From IMG/VR virus record IMGVR_UViG_3300045825_000109, positions 1 to 41,814 of that record: a DNA stretch of 41,814 nt; one strand, 5' to 3'. The notes beneath the pieces were generated by a model. That model saw nothing but the letters and a program-made list of their open reading frames with translations. It did not search any database and was not told the origin of the DNA. Below are positions 31,651 through 37,403 of the stretch, piece after piece. This stretch comes from a virus. The translations under genes were made by a program, and so were the position numbers. Numbering within the stretch: the stretch's first letter is position 1; each line of letters begins with the position of its first letter.

Positions 31651-31685
31651 TACTAATCCTACTATAGAAGTTAGTAGGATTAGTA
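31651..31685. repeat. 13-bp perfect inverted repeat (hairpin)
   Basis: TACTAATCCTACT pairs with AGTAGGATTAGTA across a 9-nt loop, between two leftward genes. There is no U-tract. It may be a processing or stability element rather than a terminator. Confidence 0.7.
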
Positions 31686-31703
31686 AGTAGCTTTCAAATT
31701 TAA

Positions 31704-32012
31704 TCAATCCCAATACTCCCTTCTAGGTTTATCTCTAATTACTACATCATCAAGTTCGTTCTTTAAGAACTTTCTTATTTGTATTCTTGCATATTGTCGA
31801 TGTGGCTTTTGTGCATATAAATTATGAAACCATCCAGGGCCTTTAGAATTATACCAGTTATACCCAGCATCTCCGTGGTATTGAGCTTTTCTCTTTTTAC
31901 CTTCCTGTGAGTTAGGGTCTATAAATATATGCCCTATACAGTATCCACTATACGTCCAATCCCAGTAAAGCCAGTAAGGATCTTTATTTTTTCGTCTAAT
32001 AGTTCTAGACAT
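31704..32012 (-). CDS. Hypothetical Tyr/Trp-rich basic protein (102 aa)
   Basis: Starts MSRTIRRKNKDPYWLYWDWT and contains GDAGYNWYNSKGPGWFHNLY. Basic ends with RRKNK and RDKPRREYWD suggest nucleic-acid contact. Similar MSRTIRR-type small proteins occur in other phages without known role. No motif of known function. Confidence 0.75.
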   Translation of the reverse strand: MSRTIRRKNKDPYWLYWDWTYSGYCIGHIFIDPNSQEGKKRKAQYHGDAGYNWYNSKGPGWFHNLYAQKPHRQYARIQIRKFLKNELDDVVIRDKPRREYWD

Positions 32013-32064
32013 GATATGACTCCTTTATAATAAATTATCTAGTTTTTCATATCATACTCCTTTC

Positions 32065-32340
32065 TTAGATTTCTTCAACTATAAGTTCACTCATTTTTGC
32101 AGGTAAAAAATTACGGAAATTATGGGCAATATCATTCTTTTCCATAAGTGCCTCTATTAGATCAAATCTAGCATCTTCAATTGCTTGCATCTCCTGAGCA
32201 AATGTAACTTGATCTACTGGTTCTAACTCACTAATATCAACACCAAAATAGGAATTACCATTGGGAGTAGCTAGGGGTATAAATACTCTATTACTAATAT
32301 CTTTATCTTTCTTAGTATACTTAAATGATAATACATTCAT
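32065..32340 (-). CDS. Hypothetical protein (91 aa)
   Basis: Begins MNVLSFKYTKKDKDISNRVF and continues IPLATPNGNSYFGVDISELE, resembling small phage proteins with a KDxSxR...YxGxDxSEL pattern of unknown role. Acidic helix follows. It overlaps the upstream gene by 4 bases. Confidence 0.72.
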   Translation of the reverse strand: MNVLSFKYTKKDKDISNRVFIPLATPNGNSYFGVDISELEPVDQVTFAQEMQAIEDARFDLIEALMEKNDIAHNFRNFLPAKMSELIVEEI

Positions 32341-32630
32341 TTCTTTCTCCCGAATAGATTAGTAATATTATTTGGTGTAGGTAGTGTTTCTTCCGCTTTT
32401 TTAATTAGCTCTTCTGCTTTTGTAATTGTTTCTTCTGTTTTTGTAACTTTTAGGGACTCTATGTATTCTCTAAGTCCTTTACTTGTTACTTCTATTTTAC
32501 TTTTTTCAAAGGTTTCAATAATGGTAAATAATATTTGAGTTGCGGAAATCTGCCCACGTACATAGGCCTCTTCTACCATAGATTTAACACGTTGTGCGTA
32601 TATTTCTTCAAATACTATATCTTTTATCAT
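32337..32630 (-). CDS. Hypothetical helical protein (97 aa)
   Basis: Long amphipathic helices with Thr/Glu/Lys-rich repeats (KVTKTEETITKAEELIKKAE), likely coiled coil. It ends in the basic FGRKK. Linked by a 4-base overlap to the next gene and 1 base from the upstream membrane protein gene. Function unknown. Confidence 0.68.
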   Translation of the reverse strand: MIKDIVFEEIYAQRVKSMVEEAYVRGQISATQILFTIIETFEKSKIEVTSKGLREYIESLKVTKTEETITKAEELIKKAEETLPTPNNITNLFGRKK

Positions 32631-32631
32631 T

Positions 32632-32886
32632 TTAAGTCCTTAAAGAGGTTAGTAAAGATTCTTTAAATGTATCTGAAAGAGAGGGAACTATTAGTGTTAG
32701 TATTAGTATAGGGGCTAGTACGGTACTGATTACTGTAAATATAATGTATGTTGTTTTTTGTTTCTGAATCATCTGATGTAGTGGCTGCTCTACTGCTAGA
32801 GTTCGTAATGCTGGCATAAATAATACTATTTGCGCTGTTATTGCTGTAGTTAGTGCAAATATTATATAGTAACTTAAAATGTCCAA
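32632..32886 (-). CDS. Small membrane protein, two helices (84 aa)
   Basis: Two hydrophobic segments, residues ~5-27 (YYIIFALTTAITAQIVLF) and ~46-69 (TYIIFTVISTVLAPILILTL), separated by a short polar loop. It could be an early host-membrane-directed protein or a second holin-like protein; nothing in context decides. It overlaps the basic protein gene upstream by 13 bases. Confidence 0.65.
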   Translation of the reverse strand: MDILSYYIIFALTTAITAQIVLFMPALRTLAVEQPLHQMIQKQKTTYIIFTVISTVLAPILILTLIVPSLSDTFKESLLTSLRT

Positions 32887-33194
32887 GTTAAGTTCCCTGT
32901 ACTATTATGCGCTCTAACAGAGAGTTTGTACATCTTACGTTCAATACTCTTAGAGGAAAGAACTTTACTATCTAGAACTGCTTTAATAGCCTTAGGAGTA
33001 GTGCTATTAGAACTCTTTGGAGTTTTACGTCTGTACTTTACTGTATGAATAGCTGCATTTATTTGCTCAGCATTTCCAGGATTGCGTTTAAGTGCTCGTT
33101 TAAGTTTCTTACGGCGATTTGTCTCCATACGACTCTGTGCCTGATACGCTTTATACGCATCGCTTTTATGTTTACTACTTCCTTTAGTTGCCAT
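32874..33194 (-). CDS. Very basic protein, possible nucleic-acid binder (106 aa)
   Basis: Rich in Lys/Arg throughout (ETNRRKKLKRALKRNPGN; VKYRRKTPKSSNSTTPK). High charge suggests DNA or RNA binding. It overlaps neighbours by 11 and 13 bases, so it belongs to the same early transcript. No domain recognised. Confidence 0.65.
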   Translation of the reverse strand: MATKGSSKHKSDAYKAYQAQSRMETNRRKKLKRALKRNPGNAEQINAAIHTVKYRRKTPKSSNSTTPKAIKAVLDSKVLSSKSIERKMYKLSVRAHNSTGNLTWTF

Positions 33195-33435
33195 ATTTCA
33201 CCTTATATAATGTTAGAGTAGTCCATTTTTTTTCTAAATGGACTAATTGTAGTTCTTCTAGAAACTTTAAAACCTGTACTACATCATCAAACTCTGTACA
33301 AACTATTCCTGCCTTATTAAGAAGTATACTTATACTTGTAAGTAATGATTGAGTTAATTTAACCCCCTCATTAGGTATCAAATTTAGTATCTCCTGAAGG
33401 GGGTTATAGTATTGCTTAGGAGTTAGTAGATGCAT
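33184..33435 (-). CDS. Hypothetical protein with winged-helix-like features (83 aa)
   Basis: Helical core (EGVKLTQSLLTSISILLNKA; VVQVLKFLEELQLVHLE) followed by a two-strand KKWTTLTLYKVKYG end, compatible with a small winged helix. Overlaps both neighbours. Function unknown. Confidence 0.65.
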   Translation of the reverse strand: MHLLTPKQYYNPLQEILNLIPNEGVKLTQSLLTSISILLNKAGIVCTEFDDVVQVLKFLEELQLVHLEKKWTTLTLYKVKYGN

Positions 33436-33719
33436 AGTTCTCCGTCCTCGTTTAGTTCTTCCTCTACTTCTCGCATAGCAACCATAGGTTTAGCGAATCG
33501 TTTTGCTACCCTAACTGCTCCGAATAGGCTATTAATATCTTCTGCCCCAAAGGGCACTAGTTGTCCAATAGTATTTTGAATACGAAATATGTCTCCATCA
33601 ATAGATAGACAGTAGTCAAAGAAGTCTCCGTCCTTATTAATAAATGGTTTAAATCCTTCCTCTACTAGAGCATCTGCGTCTGTTTTTGTAAGTGAGCCGA
33701 ATAGAATATTTATAGTCAT
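33423..33719 (-). CDS. Hypothetical acidic protein (98 aa)
   Basis: First gene after promoter 33762-33790. Acidic alpha/beta product (TKTDADALVEEGFKPFINKD; REVEEELNEDGELCIY). Not recognised. Confidence 0.68.
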   Translation of the reverse strand: MTINILFGSLTKTDADALVEEGFKPFINKDGDFFDYCLSIDGDIFRIQNTIGQLVPFGAEDINSLFGAVRVAKRFAKPMVAMREVEEELNEDGELCIY

Positions 33720-33761
33720 TTTATCTTTCTTATTGTGGTTAATGTGTCATTTCAAGAATCT

Positions 33762-33790
33762 ATTATACGCTAATTTAGTTCTTTAATCAA
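33762..33790 (-). promoter_or_regulatory. Sigma70-type promoter beside tRNA-Trp
   Basis: TTGATT and TATAAT with a 17-nt spacer, 9 bases beyond the 3' end of tRNA-Trp; same ATAATAGATTCTTGAAATG initiation region as the promoters at 24304 and 39142. Confidence 0.88.
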
Positions 33791-33799
33791 GTTAATTTT

Positions 33800-33874
33800 T
33801 GGCGAAACCTTAGGGAATTGAACCCCATCTGCGAGCGTTTGGAGTGCTGCGTGCTGCCGTAACACTTAGGTCTC
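33800..33874 (-). tRNA. tRNA-Trp (CCA), weak anticodon stem
   Basis: Acceptor GAGACCT/AGGTTTC, T-loop TTCAATT, CCA encoded. Loop CTCCAAA gives CCA. The anticodon stem CAGCA/CGCTC has mismatches at both ends. The first two bases are shared with the stop codon of the gene at 33873-34232. Confidence 0.75.
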
Positions 33875-34232
33875 AAAAGTCTTTGAATAGAGCAGTATGA
33901 AATACTGCTCTTAAATTTTCTACGATTATTGTATTATCTTCATCCCCTACAGGTAGTAGGATAGATTTACCTTCTATAAAGTTTGATAAGGCATTCCAGC
34001 TACCTACTTTACGATTAAATTGATCTTTTTCAGAACAAAAAGATACTGCTACCCTTACCATACGCCCACGAATATTATCCGTGGTACGCTGCCATGCGAA
34101 GGTATATCCCCCCATATTTCCGTATCCGTTACGGGTATGTACTATGTGTATTCCTTTTGAGTTAGCATGACATAGATAACCATCATATACATCTGCATCA
34201 AATCCTACTTCATCTAATTGGTTAATTTTCAT
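33873..34232 (-). CDS. Hypothetical protein (119 aa)
   Basis: Gly/Tyr-rich central segment (NGYGNMGGYTFAWQRTTDN), then RMVRVAVSFCSEKD. The TGA overlaps the first bases of tRNA-Trp, so processing of the tRNA would trim the message right at its stop. Driven by promoter 34260-34288. No domain recognised. Confidence 0.7.
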   Translation of the reverse strand: MKINQLDEVGFDADVYDGYLCHANSKGIHIVHTRNGYGNMGGYTFAWQRTTDNIRGRMVRVAVSFCSEKDQFNRKVGSWNALSNFIEGKSILLPVGDEDNTIIVENLRAVFHTALFKDF

Positions 34233-34471
34233 TTTATTGTTTCCTCACTGTAAGAATATATTATACTCTCATTTGATGATACTTTCAAGTTAATTTTTTC
34301 TAAATCTTTAATTCTTTTAGCGGCTCTTTTAAGTATACCAAGTAGCTCTTCCATAGAGTACCCTATAGACTCCTTACCTGGAAGCCCCCAGGCAAGTGCT
34401 TTATCTATGTCTTTTAAAATATCTCTATCACTTTGACGCCTAGGATCTACTCCTCTATATTCCTCTATCAT
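34229..34471 (-). CDS. Hypothetical protein (80 aa)
   Basis: Basic/acidic helical protein beginning MIEEYRGVDPRRQSDRDILK, with a predicted helix LLGILKRAAKRIKDLEKINL. Its last ~20 codons contain a promoter for the next gene. Overlaps the phosphoesterase gene by 17 bases. Not recognised. Confidence 0.65.
   Translation of the reverse strand: MIEEYRGVDPRRQSDRDILKDIDKALAWGLPGKESIGYSMEELLGILKRAAKRIKDLEKINLKVSSNESIIYSYSEETIK
34260..34288 (-). promoter_or_regulatory. Intragenic sigma70-type promoter
   Basis: TTGAAA and TATAAT, 17-nt spacer, inside the 3' end of the 80-aa gene and 28 nt before the ATG of the 119-aa gene. Confidence 0.85.
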
Positions 34472-34991
34472 ATGCTATCTTTCTTTTAATCTGTTCTAAG
34501 GAAATAGGGGCATAATTCATATGAGGTTGTTCTACACATACACTAAAGTATCTATTATCTATAGATCCGTCCTCTTTAGTTACATTATATGAGTGTAGAT
34601 GCCCATGAATATTAACTGGCCATCTTGTAAGGGACGCCGGATGTAGGGGTATATGACTTAGAATGAATCCATCTAATTGGTGTGTTCCTCTCACGTCATC
34701 AAAGTATTGGGAATACTGAGACATTTTTAACTTATCGTGGTTTCCTTTAATAAGGACGTGTTTTCCATTAAGATTACTGAGTATCTCTAAGTGTCTATTA
34801 CTAAAGCAGAAATCTCCTAAGTGGTATACTCTATCTTCTTTTCCAACAACTAAATTATGTGCACATATCATATATGCATTCATATCCTGTATACTAGTAA
34901 ATCCAGGACGAAGTTGTTTACCCTCTACTAGAAAGGTAAGAATATTGCTATGTCCATAGTGTTCATCACTAATAAAGAATACGTTGCTCAT
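34455..34991 (-). CDS. Calcineurin-like metallophosphoesterase (178 aa)
   Basis: Metal-binding motifs in order: ISDEHYGH (N-terminus), HLGDFCF, IKGNHDK, ILSHIPLHP and NIHGHLHS. All residues of the dinuclear centre are present. Small phage phosphoesterases of this kind can act on nucleotides or RNA 2',3'-cyclic ends; the substrate here is unknown. A second, longer member lies at 40814-41557. Confidence 0.88.
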   Translation of the reverse strand: MSNVFFISDEHYGHSNILTFLVEGKQLRPGFTSIQDMNAYMICAHNLVVGKEDRVYHLGDFCFSNRHLEILSNLNGKHVLIKGNHDKLKMSQYSQYFDDVRGTHQLDGFILSHIPLHPASLTRWPVNIHGHLHSYNVTKEDGSIDNRYFSVCVEQPHMNYAPISLEQIKRKIAYDRGI

Positions 34992-34994
34992 TTA

Positions 34995-35252
34995 TTATTC
35001 CTGTAAATTACACAACCAATAATGCTTTTCTTCGTTATAGAGTTCCCAATAGTACTCCATTTGATCTATTGACCAATCTTCTTCACTTCCCTCATTTGTT
35101 TCATAGAGTCCATAAGACTCAGCGTTTCTAAGGGCTTCTTGCCAGGCCCAGTCATCAAGTACTGTATCGGGGATTTCATCGGGAACTTCTACTACTTGAT
35201 TTAAGTCCATACCACAGTATCCTGTGGAGGCATGCACAAATATTTTTTTCAT
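34995..35252 (-). CDS. Hypothetical acidic protein (85 aa)
   Basis: ATG 35252 follows GGAGAAAG; the longer frame from 35264 lacks a site. MKKIFVHASTGYCGMDLNQV, then a very acidic, Trp/Tyr-rich tail (WSIDQMEYYWELYNEEKHYW). Acidic early proteins sometimes mimic DNA; that is only a thought here. Preceded by promoter 35276-35304. Confidence 0.7.
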   Translation of the reverse strand: MKKIFVHASTGYCGMDLNQVVEVPDEIPDTVLDDWAWQEALRNAESYGLYETNEGSEEDWSIDQMEYYWELYNEEKHYWLCNLQE

Positions 35253-35275
35253 ATCTTTCTCCATTTGAAGAAACT

Positions 35276-35304
35276 ATTATACTCTAATATAGAGGAGATT
35301 TCAA
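35276..35304 (-). promoter_or_regulatory. Sigma70-type promoter beside tRNA-Phe
   Basis: TTGAAA and TATAAT with a 17-nt spacer, 10 bases beyond the tRNA-Phe 3' end. Confidence 0.85.
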
Positions 35305-35314
35305 GTAAGAGTTT

Positions 35315-35392
35315 TGGCGGATAGTCTTGGAATCGAACCAAGTTCTTACATTCTTCAGACGCACGCTAAATCACCAGACTAGCTCACTATCC
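35315..35392 (-). tRNA. tRNA-Phe (GAA)
   Basis: Acceptor GGATAGT/ACTATCC, T-loop TTCGATT, GCCA end encoded. Loop CTGAAGA gives GAA. Confidence 0.92.
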
Positions 35393-35396
35393 ATAG

Positions 35397-35471
35397 TGGT
35401 ACTTCGTGACAGTATCGAACTGCCGTATCCGCTGTGTAAAAGCGATGTTCTACCATTGAACTAACGAAGTA
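35397..35471 (-). tRNA. tRNA-Val (UAC)
   Basis: Acceptor TACTTCG/CGAAGTA, CCA encoded; loop TTTACAC gives UAC. Confidence 0.92.
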
Positions 35472-35472
35472 T

Positions 35473-35571
35473 ATTTTCTATTGACTAAATGAAGGGGTTG
35501 TATCTTCGAGCAGGGTGCTACCTCCAAGTAATCCGTACTTTACAGAGATACTAGCTTAGTCAATAGAAAAT
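35473..35571 (-). ncRNA. Candidate structured RNA with 16-bp closing stem
   Basis: ATTTTCTATTGACTAA (35473-35488) and its exact reverse complement (35556-35571) enclose 67 nt. Inside, GTATCT/AGATAC forms a second closing stem (35500-35505, 35546-35551), and AAGTA/TACTT and GGT/ACC form two side hairpins; the first has a GG in its loop and a CTCGAAG string lies near the 3' side, giving a tRNA-like look. Stem-closed ~100-nt RNAs with a tRNA-like interior are how bacterial Y RNAs are built; a Ro homologue lies 1.8 kb upstream. Strand and function are not proven. Confidence 0.5.
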
Positions 35572-35594
35572 GGGACTGTTTAAGGTACAGTCCC
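35572..35594 (-). terminator. Hairpin after the 56-aa secreted protein gene
   Basis: GGGACTGT/ACAGTCCC with a 7-nt loop, 8 bases after the stop; followed on the - strand by ATTTTCT. Probably a terminator. Confidence 0.65.
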
Positions 35595-35601
35595 TAACCT
35601 T

Positions 35602-35772
35602 TTACTTAGTTGTTGGAGTAGCTGATACTGTTTTAACTTCTGCTACTTTCTTATGCTTAACTACCTTAGTATGGGTAGATTTAACACTAGAAGCTCCTGA
35701 TACTACTAATACGTCGGCTCCAAATGAATTTAACGAGAGTAAAAGTCCTGCAATAATGATAACTGATTTCAT
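35602..35772 (-). CDS. Small exported basic protein (56 aa)
   Basis: ATG 35772 follows GGAAG. MKSVIIIAGLLLSLNSFGA is a clear signal peptide (cleavage after SFGA), leaving a ~37-residue Lys/Thr/Val-rich peptide (STHTKVVKHKKVAEVKTVSA). Periplasmic or envelope location is inferred. The gene has its own hairpin terminator. Not recognised. Confidence 0.75.
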   Translation of the reverse strand: MKSVIIIAGLLLSLNSFGADVLVVSGASSVKSTHTKVVKHKKVAEVKTVSATPTTK

Positions 35773-35843
35773 ATTTCTTCCTTATTTTTTAACTACTATA
35801 TTTATCGTTCAAAGTACAACTTCCCGTAGTTTATAGGGAGAAC

Positions 35844-36002
35844 TTACCAGTGCCGGATAATTCCAGCTATAATGAATAGATTTGTAACAATATAGGTTAT
35901 TACTATTATTGTACGAATTATCGCTACGCGATTAGATTCTAGGTCGCAATCTGAGGCTTTGTTACCAAGGGCTTTAGCCCATATTCGCCATACATTTTTC
36001 AT
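35844..36002 (-). CDS. Small single-pass membrane protein (52 aa)
   Basis: Begins MKNVWRIWAKALGNKASDCD; the C-terminal half (IIRTIIVITYIVTNLFIIAG) is one membrane helix. The longer frame up to 36146 runs through two tRNA genes and is rejected. No convincing ribosome binding site, so translation is moderately supported. Confidence 0.55.
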   Translation of the reverse strand: MKNVWRIWAKALGNKASDCDLESNRVAIIRTIIVITYIVTNLFIIAGIIRHW

Positions 36003-36008
36003 AAAAGT

Positions 36009-36080
36009 TGGAGCGTCCGTGGGAAGTCGAATCCCATCTTTTTGCTTGGAAGGCAAAAGCCACACCTTGTGGACGAACGC
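36009..36080 (-). tRNA. tRNA-Gly (UCC)
   Basis: Acceptor GCGTTCG/CGGACGC, discriminator T, CCA encoded. Anticodon stem TTTGC/GCAAA, loop CTTCCAA gives UCC. Confidence 0.92.
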
Positions 36081-36086
36081 ATTGAT

Positions 36087-36161
36087 TGGGGTAAAGCCGG
36101 GAATCGAACCCTGGTCACCTGTTTCACAGACAGGTATTCTAACCACTGAACTAACAATACC
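36087..36161 (-). tRNA. tRNA-His (GUG)
   Basis: Loop CTGTGAA gives GUG. G-1 is encoded opposite C73, the tRNA-His identity pair. The acceptor has two T-T mismatches; CCA encoded. Confidence 0.9.
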
Positions 36162-36167
36162 ATTGAT

Positions 36168-36261
36168 TGGAGGGGGGCCCCACTATTACGTCGAGCATTA
36201 GTGTTAGAATAGAACCTAGGAATATCTAACCTCTTTATTGGCTAGTTTAATAGCCTCCCCC
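36168..36261 (-). ncRNA. tRNA-like element ending in CCA, no canonical cloverleaf
   Basis: In tRNA spacing within the cluster, a 94-nt unit opens with GGGGGAG and ends CCCCCCTCCA. GGCTA/TAGCC forms a D-arm-like hairpin, GTTAGA/TCTAAC a middle hairpin and CACTA/TAGTG a third with CTCGACG in its loop, but no normal T-arm or anticodon arm can be drawn. It may be a degenerate class II tRNA or a tRNA mimic. This otherwise gene-free spacer holds nothing else. Confidence 0.4.
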
Positions 36262-36267
36262 ATAGAC

Positions 36268-36342
36268 TGGTTCTCCCGCCAAGAATCGAACTTGGAATTG
36301 ACGATTATCGGTCGTCTGTTATACCCGTTTAACTAAAGGAGA
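36268..36342 (-). tRNA. tRNA-Ile (GAU)
   Basis: Anticodon stem GACGA/TCGTC and loop CCGATAA give GAU; T-loop TTCGATT; ACCA encoded. Confidence 0.92.
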
Positions 36343-36348
36343 ATTATT

Positions 36349-36424
36349 TGGTACCCCGCAAGGGAATCGAACCCCTATCTTATCGTCCGTAGCGACACGT
36401 TCTAGTCCATTAAACTAGCGAGAT
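36349..36424 (-). tRNA. tRNA-Arg (ACG)
   Basis: Acceptor ATCTCGC/GCGGGGT, D-stem GTTT/GAAC, anticodon stem TGTCG/CGATA, loop CTACGGA gives ACG (inosine expected at position 34). Confidence 0.88.
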
Positions 36425-36427
36425 ATG

Positions 36428-36502
36428 TGGTACCCCTAGACAGAATCGAACTGCCAATAAGGGAGTAGAAATCCCTAGTTATGTCCATTTAACTATAGAG
36501 GT
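36428..36502 (-). tRNA. tRNA-Arg (UCU)
   Basis: Acceptor ACCTCTA/TAGGGGT, anticodon stem AGGGA/TCCCT, loop TTTCTAC gives UCU, reading AGA, a codon favoured by AT-rich genes. Confidence 0.92.
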
Positions 36503-36503
36503 A

Positions 36504-36866
36504 TTATTTATAGAATATATGATTACCAATTACTGCAACACGAGTAAGATTCCATCTTGGATTTACTGACCTATTATGAAAATGGGTAGCTCCATGGGTA
36601 GGATCCTTAGATCTACCTAGTAGAGCCTCTCTAGCTACCTTCTTTGGTATTACTAGATTTTCTAAGGTAGGCTTTGGTAGTTTCATACTTGTCCAACTAA
36701 ACTGATTAGGCTGATATACTACTTTACAAACATTATTTGGGTATATATCACTATGTACCCTATTTATAGTAACATGAGCAATGGCTCTTTGTCCTATAAT
36801 TGATTCATTGCCTGCCTCATGGAATATATTTAAGGCAAGACATAATACCATTGCATTTAGCGTCAT
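36504..36866 (-). CDS. SleB-type cell-wall hydrolase (120 aa)
   Basis: Core motifs LNIFHEAGNESIIGQRAIAH, VINRV-type (VTINRVHSD), VVYQPNQFSWT and HGATHFHN define the SleB/Hydrolase_2 family of peptidoglycan-cleaving enzymes; Glu in FHEAGNE is the likely catalytic residue. It is the best endolysin candidate in the window, yet it is 33 kb from the holin/spanin genes, on the opposite strand and wedged between tRNA genes. No signal peptide. 120 aa is minimal for the family. Confidence 0.88.
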   Translation of the reverse strand: MTLNAMVLCLALNIFHEAGNESIIGQRAIAHVTINRVHSDIYPNNVCKVVYQPNQFSWTSMKLPKPTLENLVIPKKVAREALLGRSKDPTHGATHFHNRSVNPRWNLTRVAVIGNHIFYK

Positions 36867-36893
36867 AGATGTACTCCCTATGGCTATTTAATA

Positions 36894-36982
36894 TGGCGGA
36901 GAGATAGAGGAATCGAACCCTTGGCTTGTTAGCTCCGACAGTTTTCAAGACTGTGCTAGTATCCCCGACTAGATAACTCTCC
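36894..36982 (-). tRNA. tRNA-Ser (UGA)
   Basis: Class II tRNA, 89 nt with a long variable arm. Anticodon stem ACAGT/ACTGT, loop CTTGAAA gives UGA; GCCA encoded. Confidence 0.92.
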
Positions 36983-36984
36983 AT

Positions 36985-37176
36985 TTATATTTCCAAGTAC
37001 CCAATAAATCCTTCTCTTTTAATTTCTGCTTCACATATTTCGTCAGTAGTTTTCAAATGAGAAAACTTAGGGTGACACATATCTTTTAGTAAGTCTAAGA
37101 TATTGTCCGTTACTTCTTCTGAGGTTTGTATTACCCCATCATACCAGTTATAGTCTGCTAATAGATATGTTTTCAT
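36985..37176 (-). CDS. Small acidic hypothetical protein (63 aa)
   Basis: MKTYLLADYNWYDGVIQTSE, then an acidic helix (EVTDNILDLLKDM). It lies between two serine tRNA genes, 10 bases from one and 2 from the other. Not recognised. Confidence 0.65.
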   Translation of the reverse strand: MKTYLLADYNWYDGVIQTSEEVTDNILDLLKDMCHPKFSHLKTTDEICEAEIKREGFIGYLEI

Positions 37177-37186
37177 TTTGTATTTG

Positions 37187-37278
37187 TGGCGGAAAGTTAA
37201 GGATTCGAACCTTAGGGAAGTCTTGCGACGACCGTCTGTTTAGCAAACAGATGCAATAGACCACTCTGCCAACCTTCC
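37187..37278 (-). tRNA. tRNA-Ser (GCU)
   Basis: Class II, 92 nt. Anticodon stem TCTGT/ACAGA, loop TTGCTAA gives GCU; T-loop TTCGAAT, GCCA encoded. Confidence 0.92.
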
Positions 37279-37280
37279 AA

Positions 37281-37370
37281 TTAGGGCTTAGGAACTATCT
37301 ATATTGGGGCTAATCCTATAGACGTATATGTAGGAGGATTTCCCCTATAAAGATAGTTCCTAAGCCCTAA
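37281..37370 (-). ncRNA. Candidate Y-RNA-like hairpin RNA next to the Ro gene
   Basis: TTAGGGCTTAGGAACTATCT (37281-37300) and its exact complement (37351-37370) close a 90-nt unit. Above a small symmetric internal loop (TATA-rich) there is a second helix (GGGG/CCCC, AATCC/GGATT) and a large apical loop. It lies 33 bases beyond the Ro60-like stop and 2 bases from tRNA-Ser. Known Y RNAs pair their ends into a long stem that binds Ro; this unit has that architecture. A plain hairpin terminator is less likely as there is no U-tract. Confidence 0.55.
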
Positions 37371-37403
37371 AGCTTAGTAGGATCATTCCACTCCTAAAGG
37401 TTT

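Noticed and set aside
35570-35836. 88-aa rightward ORF
   Set aside because: It is antisense to the 56-aa signal-peptide gene, which has a ribosome binding site and a terminator, and it starts inside a hairpin.
35844-36146. Full 100-aa leftward ORF
   Set aside because: Its first half is the translation of tRNA-Gly and part of tRNA-His; only the 52-aa part from 36002 is kept.
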